From Hyphococcus sp. (GTDB taxonomy: Bacteria; Pseudomonadota; Alphaproteobacteria; Caulobacterales; Parvularculaceae), in the NCBI GenBank assembly GCA_028289605.1, contig JANQON010000009.1, positions 558,001 through 622,000 of the forward strand: a DNA stretch of 64,000 bases, given 5' to 3'. Made by a program: the position numbers and the translations under genes. Under the pieces are notes generated by a model. That model searched no databases and was not told the DNA's origin. It was given only the letters and a program-made list of their open reading frames with translations. Positions 8,993 to 16,930 of this stretch are shown here, in pieces. The first letter of the stretch is position 1. Every line of letters starts with the position of its first letter.

Positions 8993-9721
8993 ATGCCCCG
9001 CAAACCCCGCTATATTGAACTCGCCGCAACCCTCCGCAAACAGATCGCGGGCGGCGAATATGCTCTTGGCGAACAGCTACCGACGGAACATCAACTCTGT
9101 GAAGCGCACACCGTGTCTCGCTATACAGCCCGGGCCGCCTTGCAGGTGCTCGAAGACGAAGGTTTGATCGAACGCAAACCGGGACTGGGCACAACGGTCA
9201 ATTCAACGGGGGAATCATCTGCGTACACGCAAATGCTCGGCGGGCTCGACGACCTGCTGCAATACGCCCATCAAGCTCGCTTGAAGACGCTTTCGACGGA
9301 GACAGTGACCCTGACGCAAACACAGGCGCGCCGGCTGGGTGCGCCGCGCGGCTCGCGCTGGCTGGTTCTACACGGCGTTCGCGTTGCGAAGGATAAGGCA
9401 ATCGCCGCAACGTCGATATACGTTTCCGACGTGATTGGGGCGAAGCCAAACGACTTCAAGAACGCGGCAAAGGCCGTGACGGAACATATCGAGGCGTGCT
9501 ACGGCGTCGGCGTTTCCGCTATCAAGCAGCGGATTGTGGCCGACGCGTTATCCGCTGAAGATGCGTCGAAAGTAAATGCCGCGGCAGGCCAACCGGCGCT
9601 CCGCACAACACGCCGCTACTACGACGCCGCCGAACGCCTGTTTGTTATTTCGGATACGCGCCACCCTTCCGACCGCTTCGTTTACGAAATGGCGTACAAG
9701 CGCAAGGTCGGCCCTAAATAA
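8993..9721 (+). CDS. GntR family transcriptional regulator, HutC/UTRA type
   Basis: The protein has 242 residues from ATG 8993; a TTG at 8975 inside the preceding gene is a less likely start. The N-terminal winged helix is clear: IAGGEYALGEQLPTEHQLCEAHTVSRYTARAALQVLEDEGLIERKPGLGT, residues about 16-65. The rest fits a UTRA ligand domain of the HutC subfamily, ending DTRHPSDRFVYEMAYKRK. These regulators usually repress until a pathway metabolite binds. It probably controls the TGTCCGGACA sites at 7.65 kb and 14.6 kb, and with them most of region A including its own operon. Its 3' end overlaps the convergent CaiB gene by 8 bp. Confidence 0.9.
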   Translation: MPRKPRYIELAATLRKQIAGGEYALGEQLPTEHQLCEAHTVSRYTARAALQVLEDEGLIERKPGLGTTVNSTGESSAYTQMLGGLDDLLQYAHQARLKTLSTETVTLTQTQARRLGAPRGSRWLVLHGVRVAKDKAIAATSIYVSDVIGAKPNDFKNAAKAVTEHIEACYGVGVSAIKQRIVADALSAEDASKVNAAAGQPALRTTRRYYDAAERLFVISDTRHPSDRFVYEMAYKRKVGPK

Positions 9722-10874
9722 CGCCTTTGTCGCGCAGCGTCTCGATCTCTGCGGTTCCGTAACCCAGCGTCGACAGCAACGCGTCCGCATCGCCGCCGCG
9801 ATCAGAAATCGCGGGATTGGGCTGCGCCGGATCATTTTGAAACTTGATCGGCGTTCCCACGATCTCATTGCCGTATTCATCGAAGGAGATCATACCGCGC
9901 TCGGCGGTGTTCGGATCGTCAAACGCCTCTTTCAGATTGAGAACCGGAGCAAACGCCACATCCTTGTCGGCGAACCAGTCGATCCATTCCTGCCGCTTCC
10001 GAGATTTAAACTTGTCGCGTAAAAAGGCGCGCAACGGCTCCTGCCCCGGTCCGGGCGGCAATGTCGCGAACTCAAAGAGATCCATTCGCCCGAAAGCTTC
10101 CAACAGGTTTTTGGCGAATTTGGGTTCGGCGCCGCCCAGCGCAATCCAGGCGCCGTCGGCGCATTCATAGAGATTGTACATCGCGTTGCCGCCCCAGGAG
10201 CGTTCCTCTTTGGGGGCATGTGCTTCGCCCGTCGCAAAGATCCGCCCGGTGACGTTCGGCGTCCAGGCGAGCACGCTGTCGAGCATCGCAATATCGACAT
10301 AATCGCCTTCGCCGGTTTCACGCGCCTTTAGCAGCGCCATTAAAACACCGGAAAGAGCCGTCAATGAAGCGAAAGCATCGGCCGCAGGCATGTGGGGCAT
10401 CGTCGGCTTGCCGTCTTGGCCCTCGTTCAGCGCAATGACGCCGGAAAGCGCCTGCACCGCTAGATCGTGCGCAGGTTTCTTCACATAAGCGCCGGTTTGT
10501 CCGAAAGCAGAGATCGAGCAATAAACGACTTTCGGGTGAATCGCTCGCACCGCATCGTAGCCGACGCCAAGACGATCAACGACACCGGGCCGAAAAGCTT
10601 CGACGACGATATCCGCATCTTTGATCAACTTAAAAAATATTTCTTTGCCTTCGGGCGCTTTGAGATCAAGCTGCAAACACTTCTTGCCGCGATGCGTGTT
10701 GCGAAACCAAACGCTGGCGCCATTCTTTTTGTATCCGATATCGCGGGTCGGCTCGCCTTCGCCGCGCGGTTCGATTTTGATGACCTCTGCGCCGTGATCG
10801 GCCATCATCAGCGTCAGCATCGGCCCCGGCAGAAACAGCGAAAGATCGATGACTTTAACACCGTCGAGCTTCAT
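9714..10874 (-). CDS. CaiB/BaiF family CoA-transferase
   Basis: The protein has 386 residues, a standard length for class III CoA-transferases. It begins KLDGVKVIDLSLFLPGPMLTLMMADHGAEVIKIEP, the family's N-terminal signature. The conserved catalytic Asp is visible in KKPAHDLAVQALSG near residue 140. Members transfer CoA between carboxylic acids, for example formyl-CoA:oxalate, succinyl-CoA:L-malate or citramalate. It is the last gene of the 14578-to-9714 minus-strand operon, and its start overlaps the stop of a second CaiB protein. Such pairs can form heteromers, as in succinyl-CoA:malate CoA-transferase; whether that holds here is unknown. Confidence 0.93.
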   Translation of the reverse strand: MKLDGVKVIDLSLFLPGPMLTLMMADHGAEVIKIEPRGEGEPTRDIGYKKNGASVWFRNTHRGKKCLQLDLKAPEGKEIFFKLIKDADIVVEAFRPGVVDRLGVGYDAVRAIHPKVVYCSISAFGQTGAYVKKPAHDLAVQALSGVIALNEGQDGKPTMPHMPAADAFASLTALSGVLMALLKARETGEGDYVDIAMLDSVLAWTPNVTGRIFATGEAHAPKEERSWGGNAMYNLYECADGAWIALGGAEPKFAKNLLEAFGRMDLFEFATLPPGPGQEPLRAFLRDKFKSRKRQEWIDWFADKDVAFAPVLNLKEAFDDPNTAERGMISFDEYGNEIVGTPIKFQNDPAQPNPAISDRGGDADALLSTLGYGTAEIETLRDKGVI

Positions 10875-12025
10875 GATTTGTCGCCCAGGTATTCTCTATT
10901 GTGTTCGCCGAGCTTCGGCGCGCGCGTCGCCGCCGCGCGGGCGCCGTTCACTTTGATCGGCGCCGCGAGCATGTTGAGCGCGCCGCCAGGCGCATCGCCG
11001 TGCTCGACGCGGTCACGCATGGCGACATCTTTCACATATGGGTTCGCGAGCGCCTCTTCGATGTCGTAAACCGGCGCAAACGGAACTTTGCCGCCGAGCA
11101 GCGCCGTCCATTCGGCCGTTGTTTTTTCCGACATAACGTTGTCGATTTCTTCGGTAAGATCAGCGAGATTTTTCCGTCGCGCGGGAATTGACGAAAACCG
11201 CTCATCCTCCGCCATCCACGCGCAATCTGCGAGCGCGCAAAAAGTATCCCAGAATTTCGGCGTCTGGCACATCAAAAGGCCCCAGCCGTCCTTGGTTTTG
11301 ACGGTCTGAGACGGGGCAATCGCCGGATGAGCGCCGCGCGGAAGACGGCCGACAATGTCGCCGCCGTTCATCGCCCAGACGCCGGGATAGGTAAGCTGAT
11401 GTAGCGCGACATCAAACAGGGAAACGTCGATATCGCATCCTTCCCCCGTCTCGCGCGCCTTCATGACGGCGGCGAGGCAGCCGAGCGCCATTTGCGCGCC
11501 AGTCATGAAATCAACCATGGAAAGTCCGAACCGCGTCGGCGGCGCGTCCGGCTCCCCGGTCACCGACATAAACCCGGCCTCCGCCTGCATCAGATAATCG
11601 TAACCGGGCCAGGCGGCGCGCTCGTTGTCGCGTCCGTATGCGGACAGATGCGCACAGACAATCGCCGGCTTGATCGCCTTCAGATCGTCATAGGTGATCT
11701 TGAGCTTCGCCGGCTGGTCGCCGCGAAGGTTGTTGACGACGGCGTCTGCCGATCGCACCAGTTGTTCAAAATCCCTGCGCCCATCATCCGTTTTGATCTC
11801 CAGCGCAACGGACTTCTTTGAACGGGAAAAGGTTTGATAAAACTGGCTGTCCTTGTCGCCGAGGAAATAGGGCCCGACGCTGCGCGACACGTCGCCGCCC
11901 ATGGACGGCGCTTCGATCTTGATGACTTCCGCGCCCAACTCGGCGAGCAGCATCGTGCCGTAAGGCCCGGCGCCGTATTGTTCGACGGCGAGAATACGCA
12001 GACCTTTCAAAAGGTCGGGCGTCAT
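10871..12025 (-). CDS. CaiB/BaiF family CoA-transferase (partner of the downstream copy)
   Basis: The protein has 384 residues and begins LKGLRILAVEQYGAGPYGTMLLAELGAEVIKIEAP. The expected catalytic Asp is in WPGYDYLMQAEAGFMSVTGE near residue 145. It overlaps by 4 bp both the upstream acyl-CoA dehydrogenase gene and the downstream CaiB gene, so the three are tightly coupled. The family moves CoA onto a carboxylic acid. Placed beside the dehydrogenase, MaoC and CitE genes, its acceptor is probably the acid processed by them, possibly a dicarboxylate. Confidence 0.93.
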   Translation of the reverse strand: MTPDLLKGLRILAVEQYGAGPYGTMLLAELGAEVIKIEAPSMGGDVSRSVGPYFLGDKDSQFYQTFSRSKKSVALEIKTDDGRRDFEQLVRSADAVVNNLRGDQPAKLKITYDDLKAIKPAIVCAHLSAYGRDNERAAWPGYDYLMQAEAGFMSVTGEPDAPPTRFGLSMVDFMTGAQMALGCLAAVMKARETGEGCDIDVSLFDVALHQLTYPGVWAMNGGDIVGRLPRGAHPAIAPSQTVKTKDGWGLLMCQTPKFWDTFCALADCAWMAEDERFSSIPARRKNLADLTEEIDNVMSEKTTAEWTALLGGKVPFAPVYDIEEALANPYVKDVAMRDRVEHGDAPGGALNMLAAPIKVNGARAAATRAPKLGEHNREYLGDKS

Positions 12026-13221
12026 ACGGGATTCCGCTTGACGAGCTGTTTGGCGATGATGATCCGCTGCATTTCATTGGTGCCTTCGCCGATGCACATC
12101 AGCGGCGCGTCGCGGTAGAGCCGCTCTATCGGATATTCTTTCGAATAGCCGTAACCGCCGTGAATGCGCATGGCTTCAGTTGCGACCTCGACGGCTGTCT
12201 CACTGGCGAAGTACTTCGCCATGCCCGCTTCCATATCGACCCGCTGCCCTGTGTCATACATGCGCGCCGCGTCCTCAACGAGCAGCTCAGCGGCGCGGGT
12301 TTTGGCGCCCATTTCCCCGAGCTTCAGTTGGATCGCCTGGTGCTCGCAGATCGGTTTGCCCATAGTCTTGCGGGTTTGCGCATAGGCGATGCTTTCTTCC
12401 AGCGCCCGCTGCGCGATCCCGACCGAACGCGCGGCGATGTTGATGCGCCCAATCTCCAGCCCGCCGGTGGCCATGAAGAAACCCTGCCCCTCTTCGCCGC
12501 CAACGAGGGCGAGCTCGGCGTCGCACTCATAATCTTCAAAAATGAACTCGCCGGAATCGATGCCTTTGTAGCCAAGCTTTTCCAGCTTCTTGCCGTTCTT
12601 GACGCCGGGCAGCGGATCGCCGGTTTCCGGATCGACCTTGCTGACGATCAGCATCGACATGCCCTTGTAGCGGGGCTCAGCCGACGGATCGGTTTTGACC
12701 AGAAGCGCGTTCGCATGGCCTTCGATCGCATTGGAGATCCACGTCTTCGCGCCATTGACCACATATTTGTCGCCCTTGCGAATTGCGGTTGTCCGGATCG
12801 CCTGAAGATCGGTGCCTGCATCAGGTTCGGTCAGGCCAAGCCCGCCGCGCAATTCGCCGGTCGCAAACTTCGGCAGCCAGTAATCTTTCTGTTTCTGCGT
12901 GCCGAACTTCTGAACGATCTGCGCCATCATGAGATGGGAGTTAAAAATTCCCGTGAGCGACATCCACTCTTTGGCGATCCGCGTGACGATCTTTGCGTAG
13001 GTCGTCGCCGAAAGACCTAGCCCGCCATATTCGGGCTGAATCAAGGCGCCGAAGAGACCGAGTTCTTTCATGTCTTCGACAAGGTCTACCGGGTAGATAT
13101 CGTCATGTTCAAGTTGCATGGCGACCGGCGCCACTTTTCCGACCACCCACTTGTCAATCGATTCAAGGACAAGCGCTTCGTCTTCCGCGCTCAGGCCCTC
13201 ATATCCGCTTGCGTCCGCCAT
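12022..13221 (-). CDS. Acyl-CoA dehydrogenase (FAD)
   Basis: The protein has 399 residues from the ATG at 13221, chosen because a GAGAGG ribosome site lies 9 bases upstream; the frame itself continues 18 bases further. The acyl-CoA dehydrogenase pattern is complete: GGLGLTEPDAGTDLQAIRTTA, WISNAIEGHANALLV and the C-terminal MRIHGGYGYSKEYPIERLYRDA, ending in GEGTNEMQR with the usual catalytic Glu. It would introduce an alpha,beta double bond into an acyl-CoA and feed electrons to ETF. The next upstream gene encodes a MaoC hydratase, the natural following step. Confidence 0.95.
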   Translation of the reverse strand: MADASGYEGLSAEDEALVLESIDKWVVGKVAPVAMQLEHDDIYPVDLVEDMKELGLFGALIQPEYGGLGLSATTYAKIVTRIAKEWMSLTGIFNSHLMMAQIVQKFGTQKQKDYWLPKFATGELRGGLGLTEPDAGTDLQAIRTTAIRKGDKYVVNGAKTWISNAIEGHANALLVKTDPSAEPRYKGMSMLIVSKVDPETGDPLPGVKNGKKLEKLGYKGIDSGEFIFEDYECDAELALVGGEEGQGFFMATGGLEIGRINIAARSVGIAQRALEESIAYAQTRKTMGKPICEHQAIQLKLGEMGAKTRAAELLVEDAARMYDTGQRVDMEAGMAKYFASETAVEVATEAMRIHGGYGYSKEYPIERLYRDAPLMCIGEGTNEMQRIIIAKQLVKRNPV

Positions 13222-13235
13222 GTTCGCCGCCTCTC

Positions 13236-13757
13236 TCAATATGTTTCGATCTTGTCTTCCACCGCCTCGCCTTTCGCCGGGATCAGCATGTTCCGCTTAA
13301 AAGTGCAGACCATGGTTCCGTCCTGGTTGAAGCCGCGGGTAACGATAGTGACGATGCCCTGACCGGGACGCGATTTCGATTCGCGTTTCTCCAGCACTTC
13401 GCTCTCGCCGTAGATGGTGTCTCCGGCGAAGACGGGCGCGGTAAACTTCACCTCTTCCATGCCCAAATTGGCGATCGCTTTTTGCGAACAGTCGGTCACG
13501 CTCATGCCGATCAACAGCGCCAGCGTGTAAGGACTAACGACGAGATTGCGCTTGAATTCCGAGGCCTTCGCGAATTCCGCGTCGAAATGCATCGGGTGCG
13601 TGTTCATCGTCATCAGCGTGAACAGATGATTGTCGTACTCTGTGACAGTCTTGCCCGGGCGATGTTCGTAAATGTCGCCAATCGTGAAGTCTTCGTAATA
13701 GCGCCCAAAGGTTTCCCGATATCGATTGGGCCCGACCTGTTTGACGGTTCCGACCAT
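13236..13757 (-). CDS. MaoC family enoyl-CoA hydratase
   Basis: The protein has 173 residues from the ATG at 13757, preceded by AAAAGGA; the frame's first Met six codons earlier lacks such a site. The hot-dog fold signature is clear: YYEDFTIGDIYEHRPGKTVTEYDNHLFTLMTMNTHPMHFD near residues 20-60, with the conserved Asp/His region, then VSPYTLALLIGMSV. It closely resembles mesaconyl-CoA hydratase-type MaoC proteins, which act beside CitE-like lyases. It sits between the CitE-like gene (2 bp gap) and the acyl-CoA dehydrogenase. Predicted reaction: reversible hydration of a 2-enoyl-CoA, perhaps a branched dicarboxylyl-CoA. Confidence 0.9.
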   Translation of the reverse strand: MVGTVKQVGPNRYRETFGRYYEDFTIGDIYEHRPGKTVTEYDNHLFTLMTMNTHPMHFDAEFAKASEFKRNLVVSPYTLALLIGMSVTDCSQKAIANLGMEEVKFTAPVFAGDTIYGESEVLEKRESKSRPGQGIVTIVTRGFNQDGTMVCTFKRNMLIPAKGEAVEDKIETY

Positions 13758-13759
13758 GA

Positions 13760-14578
13760 CTAGTCCTTTTTGCAATCCAGAATGCGTTGCGCTGCGCGCA
13801 AGACTGGTTTTTCGATAAGTCTGCCGTCGAGGAGCGCGACGCCGCCGTCGGCCGCGTTATAGGCGGCGGCGATCTTTTCCGCTTTGCTCACTTCATCCGC
13901 AGACGGCGTAAAGATGCGATTGACCGCTGAGACTTGAGCAGGATGAATACAAGCGCGACCGGTAAAGCCCATGGATTTGACACGGGTCGTTTCCGCATCC
14001 AGTCCGTCCTCGTCCTTCACATCGAGATAGGGCACGTCCATCGTTGCGCAGCCCGCAATCGCAGCGGCGTTCACAATCGCGCCGCGCGCAAAGGCTAACG
14101 CATCCCAACCCATGTCCGACCCAATGGAGGCGGAATAATCTGCGCCGCCGAACATGACGCCGCCGGTCTCGCCAACCGCGCGCGCAATCGCAGGCGCCTC
14201 AAGCAATCCTTCCGGCGTTTCAACGAGCGGCCATAACGGCGGGCATTGCTCTCCAAGCGCCGCACGGACGGTCTCGATGTCGTCGGTGCCTGACGCTTTC
14301 GGAACCATCACGAATGCGGGCGTCACACCGGCGGCGACGAGTGCGTCGAGATCGGGCCGCCATAACTCCGTATCGAGCGCATTGACGCGCAGGCCGATGG
14401 CGGCGCCGGCGTCCGGATCAGCGAGGTATTGGATCGCCGCCTCGCGGGCGTCGGCCTTGAGATGCGGCGCGACGGCGTCCTCCAGGTCGATGCAAACCGC
14501 ATCAGCGCCGGAAGCAGCCGCCTTGGCGAACCGGTCGGCGCGCGCGCCGGGCACGAACAGCAGAGAGCGAAAAGCCAT
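13760..14578 (-). CDS. HpcH/HpaI aldolase / citrate lyase beta (CitE)-like acyl-CoA lyase
   Basis: The protein has 272 residues from ATG 14578 (MAFRSLLFVPGARADRF, the usual CitE-like N-terminus). The frame runs on to 14635, but that stretch is occupied by a palindromic operator and is not coding. Family motifs include GADAVCIDLEDAV (Mg-binding acids), LRVNA, LWPLVETPEG, MFGGADYSASIG and KSMGFTGRACIHPAQV. Characterised relatives cleave malyl-CoA, beta-methylmalyl-CoA or citramalyl-CoA into an acyl-CoA plus glyoxylate or pyruvate. It is the first gene of a five-gene operon (CitE, MaoC, acyl-CoA dehydrogenase, CaiB, CaiB) and probably supplies the carbon-carbon cleavage step. Confidence 0.9.
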   Translation of the reverse strand: MAFRSLLFVPGARADRFAKAAASGADAVCIDLEDAVAPHLKADAREAAIQYLADPDAGAAIGLRVNALDTELWRPDLDALVAAGVTPAFVMVPKASGTDDIETVRAALGEQCPPLWPLVETPEGLLEAPAIARAVGETGGVMFGGADYSASIGSDMGWDALAFARGAIVNAAAIAGCATMDVPYLDVKDEDGLDAETTRVKSMGFTGRACIHPAQVSAVNRIFTPSADEVSKAEKIAAAYNAADGGVALLDGRLIEKPVLRAAQRILDCKKD

Positions 14579-14590
14579 GGGCGGTCCATT

Positions 14591-14614
14591 GGTACTTTGT
14601 CCGGACAAAGTACC
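14591..14614. promoter_or_regulatory. Perfect 24-bp palindromic operator, probable target of the 8993-9721 GntR protein
   Basis: GGTACTTTGTCC is followed without a spacer by its exact reverse complement. The palindrome ends 12 bases before the CitE-like start codon. Its centre, TGTCCGGACAAAGT, recurs at 7.65 kb beside the GntR-containing operon. A perfect 24-bp palindrome immediately upstream of a catabolic operon is best explained as a repressor site. It could also fold as a hairpin, but no T-run follows on the minus strand, so terminator function is unlikely. Confidence 0.7.
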
Positions 14615-14650
14615 TAACCCGGGAACCGGGGTCAATGGCGGGACGCCCTG

Positions 14651-15343
14651 TTAAAACGGCTTCACGGCCCCGAAAAAGCCCGTCAACGCAATGCCGAACC
14701 AATAGAGATAGGCGACGCTCCGTCCGAGCCGGATCGAATTTTTCAGCTTCGCCTCCACCTCGGCGTTGGGTCCCTCAGCAAGGATGGGAAACATCTTGCG
14801 CCACTCATGCATGATGAGACGCAGGATCACGCCGATGATCAGCAGGGATCCATAGGTCAGGACTTTCGCCGCAAACCAGCGCTGGCCGGGACCGGCTTCA
14901 AACGGTCCGGCGCCGAACAATGACGTTAGCCCGGTAATGATCAGCACCGGTATCAAGATGTAGCGGGACCAGTCTTCAATCGTGGAGAGAAGGTCTCCGC
15001 GCGGCGTGTTGCGCCAGGCGAAGGCGCCCCAAGTGACCGCCATCAACAGCGCCCACAATATCCACATCAAGATGAGCCAACCGCCGCCATAGGGCTGCAC
15101 GCCCCAGAGGTAGCCCATATGCAACCCCAGCGGCAGCAAGGAGATGATGCCGTTGCGCGCAAGGATGTCGATGCGATACGCGGTTTCCATATGGCGACCG
15201 CGCTCTTCCAGCGACAGCGCCGGGTTCACGACTTTGTAGGATGTCTGGAACACGCCCCACTCCCCGCCGAGCCAATAGACCATGGCGAGGATATGCAGCC
15301 ATCGCAGAATCGCGAGTTCGTATGAGGACAGAAATTCAATCAC
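14651..15343 (-). CDS. Predicted membrane protein, CopD/PuuD/DUF2269-like
   Basis: The protein has 230 residues and five or six predicted membrane helices. A GTG start at 15343 is supported by GGGAGGG seven bases upstream. The first helix carries RWLHILAMVYWLGGEWGVF, whose His and YWLGG pattern recurs in helix-bundle membrane proteins of the CopD, PuuD and DUF2269 groups, some of which bind b-type haem. Later helices contain LLPLGLHMGYLWG and YILIPVLIITGLTSLFG. The function is unknown. One copy of the 16-bp palindrome lies 44 bases upstream, so it belongs to the region-B regulon. It could be an electron carrier for the exported oxidases of the regulon, but that is speculation. Confidence 0.7.
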   Translation of the reverse strand: MIEFLSSYELAILRWLHILAMVYWLGGEWGVFQTSYKVVNPALSLEERGRHMETAYRIDILARNGIISLLPLGLHMGYLWGVQPYGGGWLILMWILWALLMAVTWGAFAWRNTPRGDLLSTIEDWSRYILIPVLIITGLTSLFGAGPFEAGPGQRWFAAKVLTYGSLLIIGVILRLIMHEWRKMFPILAEGPNAEVEAKLKNSIRLGRSVAYLYWFGIALTGFFGAVKPF

Positions 15344-15387
15344 GCCGACCCTCCCTGATTGCGTCGCGTAGAAAGAACGCTCTTTTT

Positions 15388-15403
15388 AAATGATATACCA
15401 TTT
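15388..15403. promoter_or_regulatory. Region-B regulon operator, site 1 (AAATGATATACCATTT)
   Basis: An exact copy of the repeated 16-bp near-palindrome, 44 bases upstream of the membrane protein start at 15343 and downstream of the cupin gene stop. The core GATATACC fits the GTATAC-like centre known for HutC-type GntR operators. The candidate ligand is the GntR protein encoded at 31165-31956. Confidence 0.75.
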
Positions 15404-15470
15404 ACCGGCAAAAACCATCTCTGCGACAATTTATGCCGGTTCTTTGCGGGCTTTTTCCCGAAATGAGGGA

Positions 15471-16319
15471 TCAATAGCGCGGCGGTTGACGCCACGGCGC
15501 ATAGGCGAAAGCCGCCATTTCATCGGGCAAAACCGGGTCGTAAGGCGCATCAAAAGAGAACGGCGCTGAGGCCTCTGACCAGACATTGCGGTGCTCGCCG
15601 CCGACAAATCGGATTAACGCAACGCACCCCCATCGCGTGCCGAATGGGCCATGGGCGACGCCCGGCGGACGCCAGAAATAGGCGCCCGGGGCCATCGTGC
15701 CCTGCGGCCCGGTCAAAGAACCGGAAATCACATAGGCTTCTTCGACCACCGGATGGGTCTCTTGCGGGCCTTCCCTTCCCGGAGGTTCCGAGTGCGGCAG
15801 AATCATCGACAGGAAGGTGCGCTCGCCGGTTTTTTCGTCCTTCCGCAGATCTTTTCGCGATATGCCGAGATGGGCCAGCTTTGGATCGTTCAGGGTCATA
15901 TCCCAAGGCATATGGAGCGCATCAAGATGGATGATATCGCGATCCGCCTCGCTGTCGCCCGCTCCGGCGATGAATGTCGGCTCTTCTGAAAAACACGTCA
16001 GGACGACGGCGCCGCCCTCTGTCGACATAGACGTTCGCGTGATGCGGCTCGGAAAATATCCATAGTGATCATAAGAGAAAGACTCGCCGTTGCATTCGAT
16101 CTCGCCTTCGAGAACGTAGAATTCTTCACTTGCGGCGATATGCTCTACGGCTATGCGCCGCCAGCCGGGCGGATAGCGGATGATCGCCGTGCACGCGCCG
16201 GTATCCGGATCGCGGCTGAGAAACTTGTATTCCGCGTCGGGACGCGCATTGCCTGGCGCAATGCGCCGCCATGGCAGTAATTGAGCCTGGATAAACTCAA
16301 TATGCGGACGATTGAGCAT
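15471..16319 (-). CDS. Double-cupin protein, DUF4437-like
   Basis: The protein has 282 residues with two cupin-like halves. The first includes AVEHIAASEEFYVLEGEIECNGESFSYDHYGYFPS. The second includes THPVVEEAYVISGSLTGPQGTMAPGAYFWRPPGVAHGPFGT. Each repeats the bend-and-strand pattern of metal-binding cupins, and the His and Glu spacing in the second half fits a metal site. Proteins of this type (often labelled DUF4437) have no settled function; ring-cleaving dioxygenase or isomerase roles are possible. It is in the minus-strand run starting at 20166 and follows the exported VOC gene by 10 bp. Confidence 0.75.
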   Translation of the reverse strand: MLNRPHIEFIQAQLLPWRRIAPGNARPDAEYKFLSRDPDTGACTAIIRYPPGWRRIAVEHIAASEEFYVLEGEIECNGESFSYDHYGYFPSRITRTSMSTEGGAVVLTCFSEEPTFIAGAGDSEADRDIIHLDALHMPWDMTLNDPKLAHLGISRKDLRKDEKTGERTFLSMILPHSEPPGREGPQETHPVVEEAYVISGSLTGPQGTMAPGAYFWRPPGVAHGPFGTRWGCVALIRFVGGEHRNVWSEASAPFSFDAPYDPVLPDEMAAFAYAPWRQPPRY

Positions 16320-16329
16320 TGCTATGCAT

Positions 16330-16911
16330 CTACTTTGCGTCGCGACGAGGATCGCGAATCAGTTTGTTCAGTTCCACCGCATGTCCGTCGGGATCAATCA
16401 ACATGGACACCATGACTTCGATATCCCCAGCGGGCGACGGGTATTTTCGCGGTTTCGGCTCGCCGACGACTTGCACGCCGTCGACCGCGGCCGCTTTGGG
16501 AAACGCCTCTTCGAGATTGTCTACGTTGAAGAGGAGCACAATTTCTCCAGGCGTGAAGTCGGCCGCATCAGGATCGGCTTTATCCTTGTCGGTCTGGTCT
16601 AGAAACTGCCAAAGGCCGAGCATCCCGATATAGTCGTCATTCGCCTTGAGCAGCACCAGGCGCGACCTGTTCTTCCCGTCCGCGCCGGCGCGAATCGAGA
16701 GGCCCGGCGAGGTCAGTTCCTGATCATATTCGACCGTCATGCCCAAGGCGTCACGATAAAAGGCGAGCGACGTTTCGATGTCCCGAACCACCAATGTTGT
16801 GCGCCGCAAATCCAGCGGGTTGGCTGCCGTCTCCGTGGGCTCGGCCACGCCTTGGGAAATGCCGGCGATCGCAACGCCAGCTGCTGCAATCAGTAAAAGC
16901 AGAGATCTCAT
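16330..16911 (-). CDS. Exported VOC (glyoxalase/bleomycin-resistance/dioxygenase) family protein
   Basis: The protein has 193 residues from ATG 16911, where a Sec-type signal peptide begins (RSLLLLIAAAGVAIAGISQGVAEP). The frame extends upstream into the preceding gene and was not used. The mature part has the VOC layout: LRRTTLVVRDIETSLAFYRDALGMTVEYDQ near residues 35-65, and DPDGHAVELNKLI at the end. Export of a VOC protein is uncommon; most are cytoplasmic. The family includes extradiol dioxygenases and lyases that use a divalent metal. It lies between the cupin and CpcT-like genes. Confidence 0.82.
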   Translation of the reverse strand: MRSLLLLIAAAGVAIAGISQGVAEPTETAANPLDLRRTTLVVRDIETSLAFYRDALGMTVEYDQELTSPGLSIRAGADGKNRSRLVLLKANDDYIGMLGLWQFLDQTDKDKADPDAADFTPGEIVLLFNVDNLEEAFPKAAAVDGVQVVGEPKPRKYPSPAGDIEVMVSMLIDPDGHAVELNKLIRDPRRDAK

Positions 16912-16930
16912 GCGGCGCGCTCCTTTGCGT

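Noticed and set aside
14579-14635. An N-terminal extension of the CitE-like protein
   Set aside because: The stretch is a perfect palindrome next to the start, not family sequence; MAFRSLLFVPG is the usual N-terminus.
15425-15465. A terminator after the cupin gene (CGGG...CCCG with an A-run loop)
   Set aside because: The stem is only four pairs and no T-run follows it on the minus strand.
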